A DNA stretch of 64,000 nt from Jaltomata sinuosa (GCA_003996215.1 QJPP01005183.1:28705-92704), one strand, 5' to 3'. Positions 12,011-23,470 are shown, counted from the first letter of the stretch. Translations and numbers: made by a program. Notes: a model not told the origin generated them from the letters alone.

Positions 12011-12175
12011 GAAATGGATTCAAGATTTAAAATTTATAAATTTTTGTATCAATCTCAAATTAATATACAATAATAATTGGATTGATATTCAAATATCATA
12101 TAGATATTTAGTAAATTTGTTATACACATAGTATTAAGTTAAGACAAGTTATTATTGGGTTCATACGAACCTATA

Positions 12176-12560
12176 ACATCTAAGCTAGATCCACCCACGG
12201 GCATGCATTCAAATCCCCTTTACTGAAAATTATATATAAAGAATTTTTTTAGTAAATTCCTTAATACATATACAGAGCTCGGACAATAATTAGTGAACTT
12301 GTAACTTCTAAGTTAGATACACCCATGGGCACAAGGGGGTAGGGTTTCATGCTTCTCATCCTTGCCGCTAGGAGGAACAACTTTGACGATATTTTCACCT
12401 TGTAATTTTCTCTCATGCATTCCGCCGATGGATCGTTGGAATTTGGTGTTCAACTCGGAAGCTATAGGCTTTGATATAGTCTTCAACCTAAGGGAAACAC
12501 GATTGAGTATTGTCATAATAATGCTTATAAATTGTGACGAGTCTCTTCTCGACTATAAAT
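12176..12560. other. Unexplained higher-complexity island between two short direct repeats
   Basis: CTAAGCTAGATCCACCCACG at 12180 and CTAAGTTAGATACACCCATG at 12307 are related direct repeats. After the second comes a 200-bp stretch with more balanced composition that is open on the minus strand for 67 codons (12313-12516: ..KFQRSIGGMHERKLQGENIV..). I do not recognise the product. It may be a captured gene fragment or a retroelement piece. Confidence 0.25.
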
Positions 12561-13011
12561 AACCTATAACATCAGAGAGAATAAGCTTATGGGTCAATTA
12601 CTTCATTATATTTTAAAATTCCTTCATAAAAATTATGAATCAAGTCAATAAGGATCAAATAAAATAAAACGGAAGAAGTATATTATTATTTATGTAAATC
12701 AAAGAAGGAAAAACCAACACCATATGTAAAATGCATTTCTTGAGACCACAAATGAAATGAGGATGGTTTAATGGGTGCAGCTAGCTACATACTTGCATTT
12801 AATTCGAGTATTTTAATAACCACGATGACCGACAATATATTAAAGTTTCTAGTGGGCCTTTATACTCAATCAATTAATTAATTACTACTAGTCGTTGACT
12901 TGACTGTCAAAATTAATACTGCCCTTCTGGACTTTTTAAAGCTATTTAAAATGATTTTAAGACGTAAACTTACTTTTTAACTTAGTTTCGGTTGGTATCT
13001 ACCTCCTTTAA

Positions 13012-13455
13012 GAGGCCGTTTGGTAGAATGTATTAGAAAACCTAATGCATGTATTAATTTTGTATATTATTAATACCTTATTTGTTATACTTTTTTAATC
13101 TATGTATAATTAATGCATTGTGTATTGAGCTATGTATTACTAATACCATGGATTTTCATGTATTAGTAATGCAATGAGTTCTAATGCATGCATTAGAACG
13201 GCTAAAAACACAATTGTCCATCAAAATCCTTTCCACATCATCTCTATCATATTTATGGAAGGCATTTTTATAAATATATTTATTTTTTTAGAAATTATGC
13301 AATGCATGTTATTTCTAATACACCAAATCAAACACTGCATAAGAAAAAATCTCAGCATAATTAGTACAAGCATAACTAATACCAGCATTACTAATGCAAG
13401 CATTACTAATACATTATATTCTGCACTATTCTTATATACTCTACTAAATGACCCC
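13012..13455. mobile_element. Tourist/Harbinger-like MITE
   Basis: The 444-bp element has termini GAGGCCGTTTGGTAG and, inverted, GGGGTCATTTAGTAG (11 of 15 match) and is flanked by TAA at 13009-13011 and 13456-13458. The interior is rich in ACTAATGCATGCATTAG-type palindromes, which create spurious open frames on both strands. Confidence 0.75.
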
Positions 13456-14436
13456 TAAGTGTGCACAAATATTCACTTAAATTATTATAAAATTAAATAA
13501 ATAAATATATATACATTCTACGTGATAAATCTCACATGATTTGACACGTAGGACAGATGCATCTCACTAATAGATCATTCATGCAAAAAGTTGATCTTAG
13601 TTTTCAAAGATGGAGTCACATAGTTCTCTGCGCCAATGACATTATGACAGGCAATGACTGATTCAGAGCATAACTTATAAATTCACGAGACTCAGTAGTT
13701 TTTATTCAGACTTTATATAAAATTAAAAATTTTATTAAATATCTATAAATATTTGACGATAAACTCAATTAGTATTATATATTAACTTGATGTCCATGTA
13801 CAAATAAGGGTTGTGACAACATAGTAAGTAGTCCATTATTCTTAATAATTTTTTTTTAGATTTGAACCTTGATATAGAATTGTCTTTATTAAAAAGCACT
13901 TTACCTCATAACATGAGACATTTCGAGACGAAATAAAATTTTCTTAGACTATAATATGAGTATCATATACCGAAGAAATTACCAAAAAAAATTAATATCA
14001 CTATAAAAACCTATAAATTTTAATCTTAAATTCACCTTCGATATAGGTTTTTAAAACTTTTTTGATTGTGAAAGTTCACAAGTGCTCAAATTTTAGGACT
14101 TTAATTAACTTAGTATTGACAATGGTTCATATGAGTCTTGTGGAAATATCATGATCTAAAAACAGCTTTTGTGCTCGTGTGAGCATATGGATAAGAGATG
14201 CCATGGTTGCTTTTATTAAGAGATTTTTTTTTTATGGTGCTTAATGGGGAAAAAATATATATGGAGTTAATACAGACTGCGATAGGAAACCAAAAGCAAT
14301 GGGCCAATAATTGTAGCACTTATTTTATATATTCTATTCCTTCTTAAATATTTATCATTTTTGCTAAAAATAAATAGACCATAATATTTGTTATACTCTC
14401 CATTTCTAAAGAGGTGATTCTTTTAGCTTGAGCATA

Positions 14437-14699
14437 CTCCCTCCGTCCATCTATACTTGTCCACTATACTAAAAATAGATGTCCAACAATACTTGTTCAA
14501 TTTATGAAATCAAAAGATAATTTTATACTTAGTTTCTAATTTATCCTTATCATTAATTATAGTCATTTTCCTATTACATTTTTTAAGATATTGTATTTAT
14601 TATATTCAAAGGGTGATATGGTAAAGTTGCCCTTCTATTTATAGTTTCTTAAGAAGTGTGCAAAATCAATAGTGGACAAGGAAAGATGGACGGAGGGAG
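14437..14699. mobile_element. Stowaway-like MITE
   Basis: Termini CTCCCTCCGTCCATC and, inverted, CTCCCTCCGTCCATC are perfect over 15 bp, flanked by the TA target dinucleotide. The length, 263 bp, is typical of Tc1/mariner-derived Stowaway elements. Confidence 0.88.
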
Positions 14700-15564
14700 T
14701 ACCTTTTAAGAAACTACTCATTCCTAGAAAACAAAAAAGTATTTTTATTAACTTGACTTTAATAAATATTTTGAAAAGAATGGAACTTTTTAGTAGTTTA
14801 TTGATTTTGTAAGACTTTCTTTATTTAAAATTGGGTAAAATTGGAAAAACATCATTAATGTCTTCTTGATTATCTAAAACACCATTTATTTAGGAATAAA
14901 ATGAAAAGTATAAACAACCACTTATTTAAAAACTAAGGAAGTATTTTAGAAAATCAAAATATAATTAGTTGTTTATTTTCACCCTAATCTTTAGTCATAA
15001 ATATGAAGAGATGTTATTATGGTGCAAAAGAGAAAAGTATTAAATAGAGTGGAATAATAAATAAAAATAATTTAGTCAAATTACTCTCTAGTTAATTAAT
15101 ATTTTTTTTAAAGAGTGTGCAAAACAAAACATGACAATTTTTTTAAAACATACAGAGTATATTCAACCGTGGGAAAGCCTTGAAGTCAATACAGAGAACA
15201 TCCTACCACATTTTTTGTTTAATCATTTGATGTTCGAAACTTACTGATTCAACTAATTTGAATCGTATCATGTAGAATTCTTCAAGAAAATTGTGTTCTC
15301 TATTAGAAATAATTTTTCCATTCCAAAACTCAAACTAAAGACATTGATCTGGTTGACCTATTAATAGAAGCAGAGCCGAAGTTAAACTTTATGAGTTCTA
15401 AATTTTAGAATAATAACTCAAGTATTAAACATAGTTGGATTCTGAATTTAATTTTTGTACATATTTAATTAATTTTATCAATATAATTAGGAATATCTGA
15501 ATTAAAATTATTGAACTCGACTGAACTCAAACATAACATTTTAAATTCACCTGCCTATTGATTA

Positions 15565-16171
15565 CTCCCTCCGTCTCATATTAGTTGGCCACTTTTTTTA
15601 CACGCATGTTAAGAAATCATAAATAAGAAGATAATTTTACTAATTCACCCCTCAAGAAACTTCTTTGGAACTTTACAAACAAGTGTGAACAATTTCAAAA
15701 AGAATTAATTGAGGGTAATATGAAAAAAAGTAATTAATGCTTTCTTGATTTAGTAAACTGACCAATTAATACGGGACAAAGAGAGTAGTTATTGACTTGA
15801 CACACAACTTAAGAAATAATAAATAATGAGGAGTAATTTTACTATATCACCCATTTGAATACAATAAATTTAATATTTTGGAAAATGCATTGGGTAATGA
15901 ATAGTAGTGAGTATTTAACAGCAAGGGCAAAATGGACACAAAATGATAAATTATCCATTAATTTTTCAAACTAGACAAGTATTATTATTAGATATTTATT
16001 TTTAGTATACTGGATAAGTAAAAATGGACGGAGAAAGTAACATTAGTCAAATTTATAATTCAAAACATATATATCATTAATAAGATTAATTTAATAAATA
16101 AATTTTTAATTAAAATTTTCTTAAAGAGTGTGTCAGGTCAATATGAGTCAAGTAATATGATTCGGAGGGAG
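15565..16171. mobile_element. Stowaway-like MITE with a second Stowaway nested inside
   Basis: The outer termini CTCCCTCCGTCTCATATTA and, inverted, CTCCCTCCGAATCATATTA are flanked by TA. At about 15780-16040 a second element with a decayed GGACAAAGAGAGTAGT / GGACGGAGAAAGTAAC pair interrupts it, explaining the 607-bp size. Confidence 0.7.
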
Positions 16172-16377
16172 TAACACTCAAATAATAATTGTTGATGGAA
16201 GTCAAATGATTATATAGACCAATGCATGAACTTCCTCTGTGGCTCTCCATACATATTGAGCATTAACTCATTACTTTCACCCAATCCGTGCATGCATTTC
16301 CATACTCTCCTCTGTCTATTTTCCTCTCTTTAGTCTTTACACTTTCTTGAGCAATTAAACTTTTAAATTTCACACTA

Positions 16378-17010
16378 CTCCTCGTTACATTTTAGTTGAC
16401 CATCTTACTATAAAAATATGTCCCAAATTATTTGTTCACTTATTACTAAATTGAGACAAAAATTAATTAAAACTTTCCCATTTTACCCATACAATTAATA
16501 TTCTTTGGGAGCCTAAACAAATTTATAAGTTCTAAATCTATTCATATGCCTTATGCTATTCCAGTAATGTGAACATATTTTTCATAAATGATCTTGATAT
16601 CCATCAATATATATTAAATGATAATTAGTAAATTTAGCCGTCGGACCACTAAGGCCGACTTTCGTCCCTGCTCGACGGGTGGGAAAGGGTGGCGGACATC
16701 AAATGGATTAGAGTTATCACAAAACTGGAAGAGGTTTGATTCCTCTTTGATGTTGTTAAGCCAAGAGCACAAAGCGCATGCGCGAAATGAGCTCAACTTT
16801 TCTTTCCCCCTTTTTTACCCCCATCATATAGGGGGGCCTCACAATCACTAGCCAATATGCTTTTCTCTCATGCCTTTCTTCGTTCATGGTTCGATATTCT
16901 GATGTCCTAGGCGTAGAGGAACCACACCAATCCATCCCGAAAATCTTATTTATTATTTTTGAAGTACTGTGTAAAATAGAAAGTGACCAACCAAAATGGG
17001 ATGGAGGGAG
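16378..17010. mobile_element. Stowaway-like MITE interrupted by plastid rDNA
   Basis: The left end CTCCTCGTTACATTTTAGTTG after TA and the right end, inverted CTCCCTCCATCCCATTTTGG, before TA form a Stowaway pair, but they are 633 bp apart. The extra length is explained by the organellar fragment at about 16634-16945. The right end lies 140 bp upstream of the GLOX start codon. Confidence 0.6.
16634..16945. pseudogene. Plastid rRNA-operon fragment (NUPT): partial 23S and 5S
   Basis: 16634-16685 reverse-complemented is a 3'-region 23S rRNA piece (CGTCGAGCAGGGACGAAAG, CGGCCTTAGTGGTCCGACGG). 16890-16943 on the + strand is the leader and first ~45 bases of plastid 5S rRNA (TTCATGGTTCGATATTCTG; GGCGTAGAGGAACCACACC). 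The 200 bp between are of similar composition but I cannot place them. The two pieces lie on opposite strands, so the insert was rearranged. It is a non-functional organellar insertion. The 23S part could also be mitochondrial; the 5S part looks clearly plastid. Confidence 0.75.
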
Positions 17011-17150
17011 TAATTACATTAATTTCATACCTTTAAGAACCTATCAAACTATACTAGTATCCCTTTTATTACTTAGCCCACTTCCCATATTTTCAAAAAT
17101 CACCTCAAGAAAAACACATAAAATTTGAACTTCAAGAACTCCCTCTTGTT

Positions 17151-20100
17151 ATGGCATTCAATATTGTATCTTTTTCTTTCTTCCTTCTTTTCCAAATTTT
17201 CCCTCTTTCATGTTCATCTTATTCATCTCACAAACAAAAGAGCCACCACCGACAACATAGTTCATCACTTCCTAGTATTATTATTCAACAACAATCATCA
17301 TCTTTTTCCACCTCATTGGAACAAAAAACATCAGATCATACAAAGGGAAAATGGATTCTTCTTCACAAATCTATTGGTGTCTCTGCCATGCACATGCAAC
17401 TTCTTCATAATAATAAGGTTGTCATCTTTGACCGGACGGATTTTGGTTCTTCTAACCTCTCCCTTCCTCAAGGAAAATGCAGGTACGAATTGAATTGTCT
17501 GATCATCTCATCTCATTTGAAAAGTACTCAACAGGGCTTGTAGAGATACAAATTAATTGCAAATCGATGTTTGTTTTTGCAATTTTGTTCATTATTTCAA
17601 CTTCAAAGTGAAATTGAGAATTTGTAGTTGAATTGAAAGCATTTCAAGTGAATTAACACTTGTTATCAACTTCCAAATACTCTTTCATAAGTATAGACAC
17701 ATTCAGAATCTTAAATTTTGGATTTGAGCTATAGTTTTTTTTTTTTTAAAACTTATTGGGTTTGAAATACATTAATTATTTATACATATTATATTGGTGA
17801 AGCCATAAATTTCGTTTAGGGTGTTCAAGATTTAGTATATACGTATGAAAAAATAATTTTCGACCTATATACTTTGTATATTAATTTTCTATATCATAGT
17901 ATAATTTTTCGATGAAGGGTATTCAATTGGCTATCCTTCCACGCATATTAATTGAATTTCCTAATACAAATATAAAATTTTAGCTGAAGTTACTAAGTTT
18001 TACTGAATTCGTAACTTCTCTTATGGTTCCGTTCGTGTTCTTAGCTTCAACGTATTGTTTTCTTAACGTCAATCAAATATTGTCTAAACGATAAATGGTT
18101 AGACATATCACACATTTATTTACTTAATTATATTTTCAACAGGTATAACGACGAAGCCATCAAAGTAGATTGCACAGCTCACTCTATCCTTTATGATGTT
18201 GCCACCAATACGTACCGTCCACTCATGGTTAACACGGACGTTTGGTGTTCATCTGGTGCCGTTAACTCTAACGGCACCCTTATTCAAACGGGCGGGTACC
18301 ATGCTGGCGAACGTAAAATACGGTTATTTTCGCCGTGTGAAAATGAAGAAATTTGTGATTGGACGGAACTTTCACAGAATCTCACCGTTAAAAGATGGTA
18401 TTCTACTAATCACATACTTCCTGACGGACGTGTGATTATCATAGGTGGAAGAAGTGCTTATAGTTACGAGTTTTTCCCTCAAAATTCGAACAACAACGGC
18501 GTTTTTCACCTTCCGTTTTTGAAGGAAACAACTGATCCTAAAGAGGAAAACAATCTTTACCCGTTTGTGTACCTTTTACCTGACGGTAATGTGTACGTTT
18601 TCGCTAACCAACGGGCGATAGTATTGGATTACGTGAAAAATGAAGTTGTTAGAGAGTTTCAGAGAATTCCTGGTGAGAAAAGGAGTTATCCGGCGACTGG
18701 ATCATCGGTAATGTTACCGATGAAATTAGTCGCCGGTGATTTGTCTCCGGTGGTGGAGGTGATGGTTTGCGGCGGCGCTAGTGGCGGCGCGTTTTTACAC
18801 GCGGCGATGGGTGGTTTTATGCCTGCTTCGAGGACATGTGGGAGAATGAGGATCACGGATCCGGATCCTGTATGGGTCATGGAGGATATGCCGTTGGGTC
18901 GGGTCATGCCCGATATGCTGTTGTTGCCTACAGGTATGGGTGACAAATGAGCGGGTTTATTATTGACCAGTCCAAAAATTATTTGGGCTAGAAATGCAAA
19001 TCATTACTCAATTCGTCTGACTTTTACTAAGGGCCTGTTTGGAAAGCCACCCTGATAATTGGATTTGGTGTAATTGGGTGTAATTACACAGCCTGACATG
19101 TTTGGTTGACCAGGTAATTACTTGGTCAGCAGGTAATTGAGTGTAATTGGCAGGGGGTAATTACACTCTCCAATTCACATGGGGAGCTGTGAATTGCTGG
19201 TAATTACATGGTGTAATTACAAGCTGATTACTTTCTAATTTCGTCCTTTTATTTCTATTTTTATTTTTTTGTTTTAATTTATTTTTTTATTTCTATTATT
19301 TTAAATTCTTTTTTATTTTTATCATTTTAATAATTTTAAAAAATATATTTTTTATTTTATATTATTTATATTTCATTTCCTTCTCATTTCCAAATATTTA
19401 CTTCTTCTGATTCCATGTAATTGTTCGTATTATCTATTTTATGTTTATTTTTTTCATTTAGCATAATTTAGTTAGTATTCTAATTTTTAAATTAAAGTAG
19501 AATTCATTGTTGAATAAAGTTATATTAAAATTTGACATAAGAGTATTATGATAACTTTTTTGTTTTGAATTTTGAACTTATGTTATATTTTCAGTTCCAA
19601 TTTATTTATTTTACTAGCATTGGCTTGATATTGCACATTGCAAGTCATTCATTTTTTAGTTAAAATTGATAGATTATCTTTTTGTCAAATATTTTAATAA
19701 TTTTATGACATTATATTTATAATATTAATCTTTTTTGTTAAACATACATTTCATTATGTTCTTAAAAATCATGTAATTTAAGTTTTTATGATTAATTTAA
19801 TTAAAATATACTAATTTAAAAAATATAATTTTTTATTTATATAATATTAGTTAAGAATATATATTTATTAATTAATATATTTTAAAAGACAACGTGTGTA
19901 TATATATATAAAAAAATATTTAATTTAATATCATTTATAAAGGCCCTTATTTATTTAGTATAAATTTTTAGTTTTTGATAATTAGCTTTTATTTTAAAAT
20001 TTTAATATAACCATGTGATTACATTTGTGCAACCAAACAGTACACTTGTAATTACACTGTAATTACATTGTGGCAACCAAACAGGTCGTTGTAATTACTA

Positions 20101-21364
20101 GGCTGTGTAATTACTAGGCTGGTAATTACTACCCTAGTAATTACACCAATTCCAATTACCAGGTGACTTTCCAAACAGACCCTAAGTTTTATTGCTTTAT
20201 TTGTGTTTTAATCTTTTAATACCTTATAATTTTTTTCTTCGTTTTGATTATATACTCTATTCGTTTTAAAAAGAATGATCTACTTTTCTTTTTAGTCCAT
20301 TTAAAAAAAAATGACCCTTTCTTTTTTTAGCAACTCTTTAGTTCTAACTTTTCAGGTGGTATGTTTAAGACCACAAGATTAAAGGTCATTTTGATACATT
20401 TGACGTATCTTTAATTTAAGATTACAAGATTCAAAAGTCTTCTTTATTTTTTTAAAACTTTGTGCCAAGTCAAAATAAGTCATTTCTTTTTGAAACGGAG
20501 GGAGTATAACATATCAAATAAAATAAAATATTTTAAAAAAAATTTTTTTGACAAAATTTCTCGTGAATCAATTTGAGCTATATCAGCTCAAATTTTGATG
20601 GACTAAAATAGGTTGAGCTAACATGAGCAGATCAACAATTAGCCCAAATTTAAGCGGATTGGATAAATTCTGATTCCATGAGCTAATTATATCACTTTGT
20701 TTGTAAAAAAAAGCTAATTTTATCACTTCTACGTACAGGAGATGTAATTATATTGAACGGAGCTTCAAAAGGGACAGCCGGGTGGGAGAATGCAATTGAC
20801 CCGGTATTGAACCCGGTTCTATACCAGCCGAATCAAGCCGCCCCGAGTAAGAGATTCAGTGTACTCAACCCCACCAGTATTCCAAGAATGTACCACTCAG
20901 CAGCGACATTATTACCAGATGGCAGGATATTAGTGGGTGGAAGTAATCCACATATAAAGTACAACTTTACAGGCGTAAAGTACCCCACAGAATTAAGCTT
21001 AGAAGCATTTATGCCACCATACTTGAGCCCAAACCACTCTCATCTACGTCCATCAATCATGACCGTAGAAGGACCCGTATCGTACGGTCAGGAATTCTCC
21101 ATCTCATTTAGCCTCGGGTTTTCTAACCCTACGAACGAGCTCATGGTAACCATGATTGCACCCTCATTTACCACACACTCATTCGCGATGAATCAACGGT
21201 TGTTAATTTTGGACATCGTGAAAGTTCAACAACTGTCAGCATTCGCTCAAAAGATTACGGTGTGTGCACCTCCATCACGCAATATTGCACCTCCGGGTTA
21301 TTATATGGTGTTTGTGGTTCACGAAGGCGTTCCTGGACACTCAGCTTGGGTAAAAATGCAGTAA
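17151..21364 (+). CDS. GLOX: Secreted glyoxal/aldehyde oxidase (GLOX, galactose-oxidase family)
   Basis: Three exons with frame-continuous GT..AG borders: 17151-17482, 18143-18933 and 20739-21364; 582 residues, within the usual range for plant GLOX. Residues 1-22 are a signal peptide (hydrophobic, ending PLSCSS), so the enzyme should be apoplastic. The glyoxal-oxidase kelch-like domain covers about 75-345 and the early-set C-terminal domain (DUF1929) about 470-580. The copper-radical site is complete by alignment to galactose oxidase from memory: Cys146 (VWCSSG) and Tyr197 (RWYST) for the thioether, Tyr426-His427 (MYHSAA) and His575 (VPGHSAW). The family oxidises aldehydes or glyoxal to acids with H2O2 release and acts at the cell wall, often in pollen/anther development or defence. 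The start is the only ATG giving the signal peptide. The upstream 800 bp contains a Stowaway and plastid rDNA; intron 2 (1.8 kb) holds a Harbinger and a Stowaway element. Confidence 0.94.
19031..20182. mobile_element. PIF/Harbinger-type non-autonomous element in GLOX intron 2
   Basis: The 1152-bp element begins GGGCCTGTTTGGAAAGCCACC and ends, inverted, GGGTCTGTTTGGAAAGTCACC (19 of 21 match). It is flanked by TAA at 19028-19030 and 20183-20185. Both ends are rich in GTAATTAC palindromes; the centre is extremely AT-rich and has no transposase frame. Confidence 0.9.
20255..20504. mobile_element. Stowaway-like MITE in GLOX intron 2
   Basis: The termini CTCTATTCGTTTTAAAAAG and inverted CTCCCTCCGTTTCAAAAAG are flanked by TA. 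At 250 bp it shares internal sequence (AATGAYCTACTTTTCTTTT) with the element at 23953-24200 and the interrupted one at 35983-36418. Confidence 0.8.
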
Positions 21365-21525
21365 TTTTGATAGGCCCCATTTTTTATTTTATTTTTTTGG
21401 TGTTGGGATTGGTAGTGTAGAATTTAATAGGTGCATTACTATTTCAGTATAGGTAGTTGGAATAGGAATTTTGGTACAATTGCCAAAGAGGAAAAAGAAA
21501 AGATTGGTGTAGTTTTTTTTTTTTT

Positions 21526-21566
21526 GGGGGGGGGGGGGCCGGGGGGAGGGGGGGAGGGGGGGGGGG
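21526..21566 (+). other. G-run tract with quadruplex-forming pattern, downstream of GLOX
   Basis: After a T13 run come G13, CC, G6, A, G7, A and G11. Four G-runs of at least six separated by one or two bases are a textbook intramolecular G-quadruplex pattern. The tract starts 162 bp after the GLOX stop, so it is probably in the 3' UTR or at the polyadenylation region. Homopolymer lengths may be affected by sequencing error. Confidence 0.8.
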
Positions 21567-21599
21567 ATAGTTGCCTAGCTTTCACTATGGAGGCCAAGG

Positions 21600-22211
21600 T
21601 GAGTTATTGATTAAAATACAAAGAATAAGGTAGGGCATGTACTTGACCTTATACCCAACAACGAGAAGGAAAATTCCTTCTTTCTACCAATTATGTTTAA
21701 GTAAGATGTGAAGTTTTTAATGTATGATTATTGTTTTGATTATGTGCACAAATTCTTGTCAAAATGGGTAATGTAAAGAGAGAGAGATGGAAAAGCATTC
21801 CATATGATGATATGAATATATTTATCGCATTCGACTCGAACTATGTATATATATAAAGTGTATATTTACAATAACATAAATAGTTAAAGCAATCATGCTA
21901 TGCCATCGTGGAACAAAATTTATTTTTTCTATTTTAATTTATGTGGTGATATTTGATTGGATACGAAATTTTAAAAGGAAAGAATAACTTGTAAAATTTG
22001 TGATTTGAAATAGTTATAGACAAGTGTGGTTATAAATAAGTTTCTCAAGGTAAAATGAGAATTTAAAATTAAATTATTTTTAGATAAGGAAGAATGATAT
22101 TTTCATTGAAATAAATTAAACAAAGAAGCACATCACATAAATTAAGACAAAAATAATTCTGTATTACTATGAAAAGAAAAGAGATATTGACACTTATATA
22201 CGATTCATATT
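21600..22211. other. GLOX downstream flank, no gene seen
   Basis: AT-rich DNA without a convincing reading frame or repeat signature, apart from a decayed stretch resembling the Stowaway body near 21930-22150 (TTTAATTTATGTGGTGATATT, AAATTAAACAAAGAAGC). Confidence 0.4.
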
Positions 22212-22325
22212 CGCAAGGGTCGTCGCTCAACGGATAAAAGTTACTCTAGGGATAACAGATTGATCTTTTCCAAAAACTTAGATCGATGGGAAGGTTTGAC
22301 ACCTTGACGTCGGCTCTTCGCCATA
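22212..22325 (+). pseudogene. Organellar 23S/26S rRNA fragment
   Basis: The + strand matches, from memory, the conserved 3' region of plastid-type 23S rRNA: AGGGTCGTCGCTCAACGG, ATAAAAGTTACTCTAGGG, ATAACAGATTGATCTT, GATGGGAAGGTTTGACACC, TGACGTCGGCTCTTCGCCA. Several C-to-T-like changes mark it as an old insertion. In the intact rRNA this piece would follow almost directly after the 23S piece at 16634-16685. It is a fragment of about 110 bp and cannot be a functional rRNA gene. Confidence 0.8.
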
Positions 22326-23229
22326 CACTCTCCGTTCCCTTTACTTGTCACATTTCGATTCTCGAGAGTCTAAACTACATGGACATTGGTTAACATTCTA
22401 AGACGTATTTTTCCATCATATTAATATGAGAAAAATTACAACTTATAGTAATTTAAAATAGTATTATTAGATTAATCTAATTTTATTTAACTTTGAAAAT
22501 TAGTTAAATTAATTCTCGTGAAGCAAAATGTGACAAGTCAAAACTTAACAGGCTGGTGAAATTTAATGAGTAAGTTGTAAAGCAGGTGAGGAAGGGACCC
22601 TTTAGATTAAAAACACAAATGGGATGGGGAGTCCCCCATCTTTGTTTTATTGGACAGTACAATTTGTCAGAGGGCAAGTGTGCCCCCTATTGGACCATTA
22701 TAACAAACATTTGTGATTTTGTGGTGGGGATGTGGGTACAAGTGATGAACAAAGAAAGAAAAAAAGTCTATACTCATTACTCTTTCCCCTCAAAGTAGCA
22801 TAGGGATGAAGCAAAAAAATTACTCCCTTTTGATTTAGGTGAAGGACTGATCAGTATTTGATTGGACACAATTTTTCTTTTAAAATTCATGATGTGAAAT
22901 AAGTGCTTTTCAAAAAAATTATCATTTTATTTAACAGTTAAATTTGTAAAAATGAATTAAAGACAAGTAAATTAAGTCTGATAAAAATAAATAGTACAAG
23001 CGGGGAGGAGGTTTTAAGGCCTTTTTTTTAATAGTAGATACTAAAAAGGGAGGAACAAGATAATAGTAACAAAAGCCTTTTGGGTTTTTTCTTTCATGCC
23101 TTTTAATTTTTGTAAATCCCTTTTTATAGGTTCAAAAAACTAAATTGTCGCCTTAAAGTGAAACGATTGCACACTTGGGCACTGAAAAGATTATCTCACA
23201 GTATGTCTTTATATTCTAACACTTCACTT
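22326..23229. other. Intergenic, no supported gene
   Basis: A stretch at 22580-22800 has more balanced composition and a 70-codon + frame (GWGVPHLCFIGQYNLSEGKC) that I do not recognise and cannot support as a gene. The rest is AT-rich without visible features. Confidence 0.4.
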
Positions 23230-23470
23230 GAATCAGGTGGATACGCGACTCGAGATTGAATGTTGAACTTTCGAGGATCATTATGATTGTTTCCAACTGT
23301 AAGGCAGTATTCCTCGGATGAGGCTTCTCTCGGTTGCCCGATCGCGTGCCAGTGCTACACGGACATGCGTTTGAAGCTCTTTGTGCATACATGGGATGGC
23401 CTTAATTGTTCTCCCAGATTGCTTATAACCGTTCCTTAGAATTTGACTCCGCTACACGTCGTGGTGTGAT
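23230..23470. other. Unexplained GC-richer, low-repeat island
   Basis: About 240 bp of complex sequence with many CpG sites (CTCGGTTGCCCGATCGCGTG; CCGCTACACGTCGTGGTG) stands out from the AT-rich surroundings. No frame is long enough to call, and it is not rRNA, tRNA or a repeat I recognise. It may be another organellar or gene-derived insertion. Confidence 0.35.

Larger units (their letters stand above)
10860..16370. other. Intergenic region, MITE-dense, no supported gene
   Basis: No protein-coding exon is convincing here. Listed separately are a CACTA MITE, a SINE 3' end, a 444-bp Tourist-like element and several Stowaway elements. Short open reading frames at 11143-11367 (-) and 13174-13458 (+) fall in repeat or low-complexity DNA. 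Confidence 0.55.

Noticed and set aside
13174..13458. 94-codon + frame and 60-codon - frame in the same place
   Set aside because: Both lie within the MITE at 13012-13455 and consist of repeated ATGCATTAGTAAT palindromes read as ITNTSITN or LVMLVLVM.
17125..17493. 122-codon + frame overlapping GLOX exon 1
   Set aside because: Alternative frame of the real exon; it lacks family motifs, while the frame from 17151 gives the signal peptide and splices correctly.
22212..22325. Functional rRNA gene
   Set aside because: Only ~110 bp of the ~2.8-kb 23S rRNA with several substitutions; an organellar insertion relic.
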